Made by a program: the position numbers and the translations under genes
Assembly (NCBI GenBank): GCA_964499285.1
Contig: CAZCLA010000016.1
Coordinates: 1-64,000 of the forward strand
Source of the DNA: JAGFIY01 sp964499285
GTDB taxonomy: Bacteria; Bacteroidota; Ignavibacteria; Ignavibacteriales; Melioribacteraceae
Length of the DNA: 64,000 nucleotides
Reading direction: 5' to 3'
Shown here: positions 8,868 through 15,999 of the stretch, one piece after another
How the letters are laid out: the number at the start of each line of letters is the position of its first letter
How positions within the stretch are numbered: position 1 is the first letter of the stretch
Notes under the pieces: generated by a model
What the model saw: only the letters and a program-made list of their open reading frames with translations
Database searches by the model: none
Told to the model about the DNA's origin: nothing

Positions 8868-9272
8868 TCAACCTTTATATTCTGCGTAATTGTTTTCGGT
8901 TTCGTAAATTTTCACCGAATAAAGTCTGCCGGATGGAATTTTATCAACAAGTTGTTCCCAGCATTTTACGGCAATATTTTCTGCAGTAGGAATCACATTT
9001 TTCATGAAATCGACATCGCTGTTCAAATGTTTATGATCGACCTTATTTATAACGTTTTCAATTATAATTTTTTTTAATTTTTTCAGATCGATTAAGTAAC
9101 CAGTTTCCGAGTCTATCTCACCAGTTACAACAACTTCGATAGTATAATTGTGTCCGTGACCATTGGGATTGTTGCATTTGCCGAACAATCTATCATTTTC
9201 CGCGTCAGATAGGTTCGGATTGTGCAATCGATGGGATGCGCTGAAAACTTCCCTTCTTGTAACGTATACCAT
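8868..9272 (-). CDS. 6-pyruvoyltetrahydropterin synthase (PTPS/QueD family, animal-like)
   Basis: 134 residues. The zinc histidines are His14 (SASHRL), His39 and His41 (GKCNNPNGHGHNY), with catalytic Cys33 and the Asp79-His80 pair. The C-terminal YETENN-x3-YKG matches animal PTPS (YETDNN-x3-YKG). These signatures are much closer to eukaryotic PTPS than to E. coli QueD, which reads C-x3-HGHSF and KET. Lying directly before folE and an SDR gene, it probably turns dihydroneopterin triphosphate into 6-pyruvoyltetrahydropterin. A QueD role in queuosine synthesis remains possible, although no queC or queE is nearby. The ATG overlaps the bcp stop (TAATG). Confidence 0.9.
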   Translation of the reverse strand: MVYVTRREVFSASHRLHNPNLSDAENDRLFGKCNNPNGHGHNYTIEVVVTGEIDSETGYLIDLKKLKKIIIENVINKVDHKHLNSDVDFMKNVIPTAENIAVKCWEQLVDKIPSGRLYSVKIYETENNYAEYKG

Positions 9273-9739
9273 TATTTACCGATTTCCTTCAAGTCTTTTA
9301 TAATATTTTCAACGTGACCGTTTACTTTAACCTTTTCATAAATTTTTAAAATTTTTCCATCTTCATCGATAAGAAACGTTGTCCTTTCTATTCCCATATA
9401 TTTTCTACCGTACATGCTTTTCTCTTTCCATACGTCGTATTTATCCACAACTTTTATCTCCTCGTCACTGAGAAGTGTAAAAGGAAGATTGTGTTTGGCG
9501 ATAAAATTTTGATGGGACTTAATTGAATCCTTACTGATTCCAATTACTTCAATATTTAATTTTCTAAAATTTGGGAACTCGTCTCTAAAATCACACGCTT
9601 CCTTTGTGCATCCAGAAGTCATATCCTTAGGATAAAAATATAACACAACCACTTTGCCGAGATAATCTTTTAATGATATTTTTTTTCCATCCTGATCCGG
9701 CAAAGTAAATTGAGGTGCTTTTTGTCCAACTTTCAACAT
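9272..9739 (-). CDS. bcp: Thiol peroxidase Bcp (atypical 2-Cys peroxiredoxin)
   Basis: 155 residues from ATG 9739, which has AAGGAG six bases upstream; a TTG one codon earlier is less likely. It reduces peroxides using thioredoxin. The peroxidatic Cys44 and resolving Cys49 are in the motif SGCTKEACDFRD. The thioredoxin-like fold is complete (KAPQFTLPDQDG at the start, RTTFLIDEDGKI near the end). It is the first gene of the pterin operon, overlapping PTPS by one base. Its presence may protect oxidation-prone reduced pterins, which is only an inference. Confidence 0.93.
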   Translation of the reverse strand: MLKVGQKAPQFTLPDQDGKKISLKDYLGKVVVLYFYPKDMTSGCTKEACDFRDEFPNFRKLNIEVIGISKDSIKSHQNFIAKHNLPFTLLSDEEIKVVDKYDVWKEKSMYGRKYMGIERTTFLIDEDGKILKIYEKVKVNGHVENIIKDLKEIGK

Positions 9740-9761
9740 CAAATCTCCTTTATAATTAAGT

Positions 9762-9783
9762 AAGGGAGCAATTAAGCTCCCTT
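9762..9783 (-). terminator. Hairpin after the dodecin-peroxiredoxin operon
   Basis: An 8-bp perfect stem (AAGGGAGC/GCTCCCTT) with a 6-base loop starts five bases after the stop of the peroxiredoxin gene. The tail on the minus strand is AT-rich but not a clean T run, so some read-through into bcp is likely. Confidence 0.6.
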
Positions 9784-9787
9784 TTAT

Positions 9788-10270
9788 TTAGTCCAATTTC
9801 TCTAAAGCTTCTTTAACTGCTTCATAATTCGGTTCATCACCTGGATTTGGTAAAATTTCAGCATATCTAATTTTCCCTTCTTTATCAATAACAAAAGCTG
9901 ATCTTTTCGCAACCCCTTTGTAATCAAATTTACCCGGAGCAAAAACATCCAGGTAGGAATCATATTTTTGACAAACTTCTTTGTTGAAATCACTTAATAA
10001 TGGGAAGTTGAATTTTTGCTGATCTACCCATAGTTTGTGAGAATAATAACTATCAACACTGACAGCTAATATTTGAGCATCCAGATTTTCGTAAACACTC
10101 ATACCATCTCGCCAAGTGCATAATTCTTTTTCACATACACCTGAATTAACAAATGGGAAAAAGAGCAGTACAACATTCTTTTTGCCTCTGAAATTACTTA
10201 ATGTAATTTCTTCCAAAGCATCACTTTTTAGTGTAAAATCCGGGGCGATATCTCCAACTTTAACTGACAT
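9788..10270 (-). CDS. Peroxiredoxin (AhpE/Bcp-like)
   Basis: 160 residues with a thioredoxin-like fold: GDIAPDFTLKSD at the start, peroxidatic Cys46 in FVNSGVCEKELC, a possible resolving Cys51, and RSAFVIDKEGKIRY near the end. The GVC-x4-C arrangement resembles AhpE-like one- or two-Cys enzymes more than classical AhpC. AAGGAG precedes ATG 10270. It lies 15 bases after dodecin and is transcribed away from the Fur-family gene, so both genes may be controlled by the shared intergenic region. Confidence 0.9.
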   Translation of the reverse strand: MSVKVGDIAPDFTLKSDALEEITLSNFRGKKNVVLLFFPFVNSGVCEKELCTWRDGMSVYENLDAQILAVSVDSYYSHKLWVDQQKFNFPLLSDFNKEVCQKYDSYLDVFAPGKFDYKGVAKRSAFVIDKEGKIRYAEILPNPGDEPNYEAVKEALEKLD

Positions 10271-10285
10271 TTAATTTCTCCTTTC

Positions 10286-10486
10286 TTAATCTAATTTATA
10301 ACCTATTTTTACTTTTACTTGAAATTCAATTTTTCCGTCCGATGTTACTCTACCTCGTTCTTCTATTACCTCGAACCAGCCGACTTTATTTTGCTTGTTT
10401 GCCTCTAATACAACCGATTTTATCGCGTCGCTGCTGGATTCGTTTGATGTGCCGACTTTTTCAATTACTTCAAAAGTTACAGACAT
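10286..10486 (-). CDS. Dodecin (flavin-binding dodecamer)
   Basis: 66 residues from ATG 10486, placed by AAGGAG seven bases upstream. The family pattern is complete: the VIEKVGTS start, the flavin-stacking Trp37 in WFEVIEERGRV, Gln56 in IEFQVKVKIGYKL, and a length typical of dodecins (65-75). Dodecins store and buffer free FMN or riboflavin in the cytoplasm. It leads a two-gene operon with a peroxiredoxin, which fits a link to flavin-driven oxidative stress. Confidence 0.93.
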   Translation of the reverse strand: MSVTFEVIEKVGTSNESSSDAIKSVVLEANKQNKVGWFEVIEERGRVTSDGKIEFQVKVKIGYKLD

Positions 10487-10624
10487 AAACACTCCTTTAT
10501 TTTGAATTTTAGCAATCTGGATTATGTAAGGCTACAAATTTACTTATTTCCGGCACAAGATTAAAGGTAGTATAATTTTGAGCATTGAAATCGTCTAAAA
10601 GTTTTCAAAATCGAAGAATATTAT

Positions 10625-10646
10625 AAAAATACATTACTGTATTTTT
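10625..10646. promoter_or_regulatory. Candidate operator palindrome between dodecin and the Fur-family gene
   Basis: Perfect 8-bp arms AAAAATAC and GTATTTTT flank a 6-base spacer. The site lies in the divergent region between the dodecin-peroxiredoxin operon and the Fur-family gene. Fur/PerR proteins bind AT-rich palindromes and often their own promoters. The arms differ from the classical Fur and PerR boxes, so this is only a candidate. Confidence 0.4.
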
Positions 10647-10659
10647 TTATTGCAAATTC

Positions 10660-11157
10660 GTGTTGTTTTACCTAATTTTATACAGACTAAATCTAAATAA
10701 TGGTGGAATTATTCAAAGTCAAGAAGCACACGAACAGTTTAAGCGTTTTCTAAAAAGAGGAAAACATAGGATAACTCCGGAAAGATTCGAAGTTCTTGAT
10801 TATGCACTTGAACAACCGGGACATTTTGGGGCGGATGAACTTTTCATCTCGATGAAAACGCAGAACAGCAACGTTTCCAGAGCAACTGTTTACAATACTT
10901 TAGAGCTGTTGGCAAAGTGTAAACTTCTTGCAAAAAGAAATTTCGGTGATAACAAAGCACATTATGAATCGAGTTTTAAAAGAAAAAATCACGATCATTT
11001 AATTTGTACTCATTGCGGAAAAATATTGGAATTTACATCCGACGAAATTCAAAATATTGTTGATATAATCTGCGAAGAACAAGGAATGGAAAGAACAGGC
11101 TATTCCTTTAATATTTTCGCAAGATGCAAAGATCCAAACAAATGTAAAAACTTCTAA
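10660..11157 (+). CDS. Fur-family metal-dependent regulator (Fur or PerR)
   Basis: The body is a standard Fur protein: winged helix with RITPERFEVLDYAL and the recognition helix NVSRATVYNTLELL, then HDHLICTHCGKILEF with metal-binding His and the first Cys pair. A second Cys pair (FARCKDPNKC) completes a structural zinc site. The start is unclear. In frame there are only GTG 10660 and TTG 10663, neither with a ribosome site, while the family usually begins near 10710, where only ATT codons follow GGTGG. An ATG at 10700 would fit if one base were missing shortly after it. Downstream feoA-feoB suggests iron control (Fur); the divergent peroxiredoxin operon suggests PerR. HDHLIC resembles Fur more. 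Confidence 0.88.
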   Translation: MLFYLILYRLNLNNGGIIQSQEAHEQFKRFLKRGKHRITPERFEVLDYALEQPGHFGADELFISMKTQNSNVSRATVYNTLELLAKCKLLAKRNFGDNKAHYESSFKRKNHDHLICTHCGKILEFTSDEIQNIVDIICEEQGMERTGYSFNIFARCKDPNKCKNF

Positions 11158-11163
11158 AGGAAT

Positions 11164-11385
11164 ATGGCATTGACTCTAGACAAAGCATTAAAAGGGCACA
11201 GCTTGACGATTTCTAAATTGCCGAACGGCGATATTAAATCACAGCTTATCAGACTCGGCATTACAGAAGGCTTAACAGTCAGCTGCATCGAAAAACTGCC
11301 AGGAGGCACAATAGTACTGCGAAGAAACCGCCAGGAAATCGCGTTGGGTTCTGCACTGGCAAAAAGCATAGAAATTGTTTTATGA
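11164..11385 (+). CDS. feoA: FeoA, ferrous iron transport accessory protein
   Basis: 73 residues, one SH3-like FeoA domain: the family pattern from LKGHSLTISKL through the conserved RLGITEGLTVSC to the end strand ALGSALAKSIEI. FeoA is a small cytoplasmic partner of FeoB. It starts six bases after the regulator's stop, with AAGGAAT just ahead of ATG 11164, so regulator, feoA and feoB form one operon. It is a separate gene and not fused to FeoB. Confidence 0.92.
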   Translation: MALTLDKALKGHSLTISKLPNGDIKSQLIRLGITEGLTVSCIEKLPGGTIVLRRNRQEIALGSALAKSIEIVL

Positions 11386-11395
11386 TTGGAACTAT

Positions 11396-13432
11396 ATGAA
11401 AACCGACACAGTTGTAAGTGAAAACGTATTGGCAAAACAAAAACCATCTAACGGAAACTCGAGCAAATCCGGGTCTAGAACCAAAGTTGTGCTTGCCGGA
11501 AATCCCAACGTAGGCAAGTCGGTTTTTTTTAATCATCTAAGCGGTATGTATGTTGATGTTTCAAATTTTCCGGGGACTACCGTTTCAATAACTTCTGCAC
11601 AATATAAAAACTACAACGTATACGATTCTCCGGGTACTTACGGTGTTTCAGCATTTACTGAAGAAGAAAAGGTAGCACGCGACATTATTCTTTCTGCGGA
11701 TGTAATTTTAAATGTTGTTAACAGCCTTCATCTTCAAAGAGATTTATTTCTTACGCTGCAGTTAATCGAAATGGGAAAGAAAGTTTCGGTTCTCCTAAAT
11801 TTTTCTGATGAGGTTAAGAAAAACAAAATAAAGATTGACGTAGAAAAACTATCACAACTGCTTGGTGTTGAAGTAATTGAAACTTCCGCAATAAAAAAGG
11901 AAGGTTTTGACAGACTTGATTTCGCAATCGAAAATGCCCGAATCGGCAACTGTGATCAAAAAGTAAAAGAATTACTTTCAGATACCACTGATATAACCGG
12001 TAGTGAAGCAGAAGCATTACTGATTAAAGAAGGCGATATCGATATCGCCAAGCGCAACAATACACAATCCGGCACTGTGGATGATAGAGAATATCTTTAC
12101 ATTCAAAGAAGAAACCGGGTAAACAATATTGTTGATCAAGTTGAATTTGAGGATTCAAAAAAGGGTTTAATTTTTAGTAAACTGGGAAGAATGACGCTTA
12201 ACCCGTTTACCGGTATTCCAACTCTTGCTTTAGTATTGCTCGTGATTTATTTCTTTGTTGGTGATTTAATTTCACAGCGGGTTGTGGATTATACTGAAAA
12301 CCAAATTGGTGTAGGAATTTTTGAATATAATGTAAAATCATTGGTTGCGGATTTTACATCATCAACAATTACCGTTGAAATTATTGGAGATGACGATGCA
12401 GTGATTGACAGCCGCACATTTGAATTTCCGGAAGGAAAATCTGCGAATCCAGAATTAGCAGAAAAATTCGAGGCATACTCATCACAAGACGGCTCAGTTT
12501 CTGATTTCGTTTTCGAGAACCCGATTGCAACGTTACTATTTGGTGAGTTCGGTGTACTGACCATGACTATAACTTATCTCCTATTTTTACTGCTTCCTCT
12601 TGTGATGGGATTCTATTTCGTTATGGCAATCCTTGAAGACAGCGGTTATCTTCCAAGACTTGCTACGATGCTTGACAGAACTCTCAACAGGATCGGATTA
12701 AACGGTAAAGCCGTTATCCCAATTATGCTGGGTTTTGGATGTATAACAATGGCAAACATTACAACAAGAATTTTAGGAACGAATAGAGAGAGATCCATTG
12801 TAACCGCAATACTTCAATTTGTAATCCCCTGCTCTGCTCAGTTAGCCGTAATTGCTTTTCTCCTTGCAAGAGCCGGAACCGTTCCACTAATTATTTTTAT
12901 GGTGACAATTTTTACAATTTTGATTACACTTTCTACAATTCTCAATCGATTACTTCCCGGAGAATCCTCTCCCCTACTGCTTGATCTTCCGACAATGAAA
13001 ATTCCACAACTTAAAAATGTATTAAAGAAAACAGTATTCAGAGCTTACGGTTTTATGAAAGAAGCTTATGTTTGGTTTTTTGTCGGCGCACTTGGTGTCG
13101 GATTAATGCAAATTACAAACCTTCTCACGGTATGGCAAAATCTACTTGAGCCACTTACAACAAATTGGCTTAAACTGCCCAAAGAAGCCGCTAATGCATT
13201 TATAATGGGTATGGTAAGAAGAGATTTTGGCGCAGCAGGCTTGTTTGATATCAATCTTTCTGCAATGCAGATTACAGTTGCTATAATTACAATTACTATA
13301 TTTGTGCCTTGTATTGCTTCGTTTGTTGTAATGTTAAAAGAAAGAGGATGGAAAGAAGGAATTTCTATCTGGATCGGGACATGGATAACTGCTTTCTTTA
13401 TTGGTGGTCTCGTTGCTCAAATAATTATTTAG
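11396..13432 (+). CDS. feoB: FeoB-type ferrous iron (or manganese) transporter
   Basis: 678 residues from ATG 11396; an in-frame TTG 21 bases upstream would overlap feoA. The N-terminal G domain has GNPNVGKS (35-42), NFPGTT, DSPG (77-80) and NFSD (135-138). After a linker come the inner-membrane Nucleoside-recognition (gate) segments. The first gate motif reads GFGCITMANITTR instead of the usual GCxVPAxxATR, and the second reads FVIPCSAQLAV. About 80 hydrophilic residues (roughly 310-385) lie between the first membrane spans. The family role is GTP-dependent Fe2+ uptake. Some divergent Bacteroidota FeoB paralogues move Mn2+, so the metal is open. Confidence 0.9.
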   Translation: MKTDTVVSENVLAKQKPSNGNSSKSGSRTKVVLAGNPNVGKSVFFNHLSGMYVDVSNFPGTTVSITSAQYKNYNVYDSPGTYGVSAFTEEEKVARDIILSADVILNVVNSLHLQRDLFLTLQLIEMGKKVSVLLNFSDEVKKNKIKIDVEKLSQLLGVEVIETSAIKKEGFDRLDFAIENARIGNCDQKVKELLSDTTDITGSEAEALLIKEGDIDIAKRNNTQSGTVDDREYLYIQRRNRVNNIVDQVEFEDSKKGLIFSKLGRMTLNPFTGIPTLALVLLVIYFFVGDLISQRVVDYTENQIGVGIFEYNVKSLVADFTSSTITVEIIGDDDAVIDSRTFEFPEGKSANPELAEKFEAYSSQDGSVSDFVFENPIATLLFGEFGVLTMTITYLLFLLLPLVMGFYFVMAILEDSGYLPRLATMLDRTLNRIGLNGKAVIPIMLGFGCITMANITTRILGTNRERSIVTAILQFVIPCSAQLAVIAFLLARAGTVPLIIFMVTIFTILITLSTILNRLLPGESSPLLLDLPTMKIPQLKNVLKKTVFRAYGFMKEAYVWFFVGALGVGLMQITNLLTVWQNLLEPLTTNWLKLPKEAANAFIMGMVRRDFGAAGLFDINLSAMQITVAIITITIFVPCIASFVVMLKERGWKEGISIWIGTWITAFFIGGLVAQIII

Positions 13433-13445
13433 AAAGGAATTTTTC

Positions 13446-14177
13446 TTGACCAAAAAACAAAAAAAATATACACCGAAATACCCGCTCGTTTGGCAAAAGG
13501 ATGATTTTTTTATAGAAATCTTCTGTTCGATTCCAAACATTGCAACGGGGATTCTTTTGACTACAGATGAATCATTTTTTGTAATTGATCCTGGAGATGG
13601 AATTCTTAGAGATCTGAACAAAACTCTTAACGCAAGTGAAATTTTGAATATTTCAGACATTTTTATCACTCATGGTCATCACGATCATGTTGGAGGAGTT
13701 TGGTCATTTCTTACCTATCTAACAGTTATGAGAAGGAAGCAGACTTTAAATATTTACTATCCGGAAGGCTGTGTTGAAATCGAAAGTATTTACAGAGCAT
13801 TTTATGAAGTTTATGAACATGAAGTGAATTATAAAATAAATCTTAAAAAAATTACCTCCGAAAGAGCTATTAGAAGAAAGAACGTAGTAATAAAACCTTT
13901 TAAAGTTAATCATAGAGAACCGAATGATACCGGAGATGGATCTTTCGAAATACCTTCGCTCGGGTATAAATTTTCATATCAAGGAAAAACAATCTGCTAT
14001 GGAGGTGATACTGCATACTGTGAAAATTTGGTAAAACATGCAAAAGATTCTGATCTTGCAATTATTGAAGCAGGAGCAGAAGACGAATCTCAAGCTGAAT
14101 TACACATGACAATGGAACAAGCCAGTAAAATCGGGGAATCCGCAAAAGAATATTTTCTGGTTCACGTTCCCGAATAA
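13446..14177 (+). CDS. Metallo-beta-lactamase-fold hydrolase, RNase Z-like
   Basis: 243 residues from TTG 13446, with AAAGGAA eight bases upstream. The zinc motif HGHHDH is at 76-81. Later ligands are suggested by NHREPNDTGDG, the CYGGDTAY strand, and ELHMTMEQA followed by the terminal VHVPE. The order GDT...HMT..QA resembles ribonuclease Z and arylsulfatase-type members, but the protein is shorter than RNase Z (about 300) and lacks its flexible arm, so tRNA processing is not established. It is cytoplasmic, 13 bases after feoB and 21 bases before the M28 peptidase gene. Confidence 0.8.
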   Translation: MTKKQKKYTPKYPLVWQKDDFFIEIFCSIPNIATGILLTTDESFFVIDPGDGILRDLNKTLNASEILNISDIFITHGHHDHVGGVWSFLTYLTVMRRKQTLNIYYPEGCVEIESIYRAFYEVYEHEVNYKINLKKITSERAIRRKNVVIKPFKVNHREPNDTGDGSFEIPSLGYKFSYQGKTICYGGDTAYCENLVKHAKDSDLAIIEAGAEDESQAELHMTMEQASKIGESAKEYFLVHVPE

Positions 14178-14198
14178 CAATTATATTAAGAGGATTAA

Positions 14199-15992
14199 AT
14201 GAAAATCAAAATGAGTATTTCACTCGTTGTATTGGTATTTTTTGCTGGATTTTTAATTCAGACCGAAGATCCAAATATTACCGAGACAGAAATAAAGGAT
14301 CATATTACGTATTTAGCTTCGGATGAATTAAAAGGTAGATTTTCCGGAACTGCCGAGGAAAGAATAGCCGGCGAATATATTAAAAATGAATTCGAAAAAG
14401 CCGGACTTCTTCCAGCATTCAACGGAAGTTATTTTCAAGAATTTTCTTTCATAGAAGGAATTTCACTCGGGGAAAGCAATTTTGCATCGATGATCATTAA
14501 TAATGAAGTTTTTGAGTTGGAATATAATAAAGATTTTATGACTGCTCCTTTCTCCAGACAAAGCTCGACTGAAGCTGAGGTTGTTTTTGCCGGTTATGGT
14601 ATTTCCGCACCAAAACTAGTCTATGATGATTATGCAGACATAGACGTAAAAAATAAACTTGTTTTAGTTTTTCGGTTTAGTCCCGAATATGCAAACCCTC
14701 ATTCGCAATTCGATGCTTATTCAGCATTTAGAAGTAAAGCTGCTGCGGCAAAAGAGAGAGGTGCGTTAGGAATTATTTTTGTAAACGGACATTTACCGGA
14801 AACCGACGAGGATAATTTTATGGAGTTCCATTATGACAGAGCACCTGGAATTGATAATTTCTCCGCGGTCCAAATAAGCCGCAAAATTGCAGATCAAATT
14901 TTCAGTTCTGAAAATATTGATATGAAAGAACTACAGAAAAGAATCAGTGAAAATATGAAGCCTGAATCGATGCTTCTGACAAATGTAAAATTTAAACTAA
15001 ACGTTGAAGTAAATGAAGTAAAAAAAATCGGAAGAAATGTTGGAGCTTTCCTTAAGGGAATTGATGAAACCTTATCTTCGGAAATAATTGTACTTGGTGC
15101 GCATTATGATCATTTAGGGATGGGTCAGTATGGTTCACTTTATCGCGGAGACGAACCAATGATCCACAACGGTGCCGATGATAATGCGTCAGGAACAACA
15201 GGGGTGTTGGAAATAGCTGAGAAACTCAGTCTGGGTGAATATAAACCCAAAAGGTCTTTCTACTTTTTTGCATTTTCCGGTGAGGAACTTGGATTGCTTG
15301 GCTCAAACTATTTGGTTAACAATTTTCCTGCACCAATTGAAAATGTAGCGGCAATGATAAATATGGATATGATTGGTAGAATGAATGAGGAAAAATCCCT
15401 TTCTGTGTTCGGTATAGGCACTTCATCAAAATGGAAAGAAATAATCGAAGCAAATAATAGCAATAGATTCAATCTTTCCCTCAACGATGACGGTTACGGA
15501 CCAAGTGATCATTCATCATTCTACGGTAAAGAAATTCCAGTGTTGTTTTTTTTCACCGGTACTCATACTGATTATCACAGACCCTCGGATGATGCTGATA
15601 AAATAAATATTCCAGGGCAGAAACTAATTCTTGATTATGTATATGATGTCATTCGAGAGATAGATAATTTGGAAAACAAGCCTGATTATATAAACGTTCC
15701 CCGAAAACAGGACAGTAATATGGGCGGATGGAAGGTTTATGTCGGAACAATCCCGGATTACGCTTATTCGGGTGAAGGTTTTAGATTAACAGGTGTATCA
15801 CCTGGTAGTCCTGCAGAAAAAGCAGGAATAAAAGGAGGCGATATTATGCTCAAATTCGGAGATCGATCTATTAATAATATTTACGATTACGTTTATGCTC
15901 TTCAGGAGTACGTCCCCGGAGATGTCGTCGAAATTGAAATTAAACGAGGCGAAGAAACAATCAACCTCAAACTTGAATTGGGAGCAAAATAA
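14199..15992 (+). CDS. M28-family zinc aminopeptidase with PA and PDZ domains
   Basis: 597 residues. An N-terminal hydrophobic segment (ISLVVLVFFAGFLI) is a signal peptide or anchor. A PA-like insert (AEVVFAGYGISAP to GIIFVNG) precedes the M28 core: GAHYDHLG near 298, GADDNASG near 324, catalytic Glu in FSGEELG near 361, INMDMIGR near 386, SDHSSF near 435 and DYHRPSDD near 457. All five zinc-binding positions seem present. A PDZ domain (GVSPGSPAEKAGIKGGD to KRGEETINL) fills about 525-595. The domain layout matches secreted aminopeptidases of Bacteroidota, which cleave N-terminal residues. It ends only seven bases from the convergent M23 gene, with no terminator between. Confidence 0.93.
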   Translation: MKIKMSISLVVLVFFAGFLIQTEDPNITETEIKDHITYLASDELKGRFSGTAEERIAGEYIKNEFEKAGLLPAFNGSYFQEFSFIEGISLGESNFASMIINNEVFELEYNKDFMTAPFSRQSSTEAEVVFAGYGISAPKLVYDDYADIDVKNKLVLVFRFSPEYANPHSQFDAYSAFRSKAAAAKERGALGIIFVNGHLPETDEDNFMEFHYDRAPGIDNFSAVQISRKIADQIFSSENIDMKELQKRISENMKPESMLLTNVKFKLNVEVNEVKKIGRNVGAFLKGIDETLSSEIIVLGAHYDHLGMGQYGSLYRGDEPMIHNGADDNASGTTGVLEIAEKLSLGEYKPKRSFYFFAFSGEELGLLGSNYLVNNFPAPIENVAAMINMDMIGRMNEEKSLSVFGIGTSSKWKEIIEANNSNRFNLSLNDDGYGPSDHSSFYGKEIPVLFFFTGTHTDYHRPSDDADKINIPGQKLILDYVYDVIREIDNLENKPDYINVPRKQDSNMGGWKVYVGTIPDYAYSGEGFRLTGVSPGSPAEKAGIKGGDIMLKFGDRSINNIYDYVYALQEYVPGDVVEIEIKRGEETINLKLELGAK

Positions 15993-15999
15993 ATTTATT

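Noticed and set aside
12032..12049. Perfect 18-bp palindrome GGCGATATCGATATCGCC
   Set aside because: It lies inside the feoB G-domain linker and encodes Gly-Asp-Ile-Asp-Ile-Ala in frame; a coincidence of codon use is more likely than a binding site.
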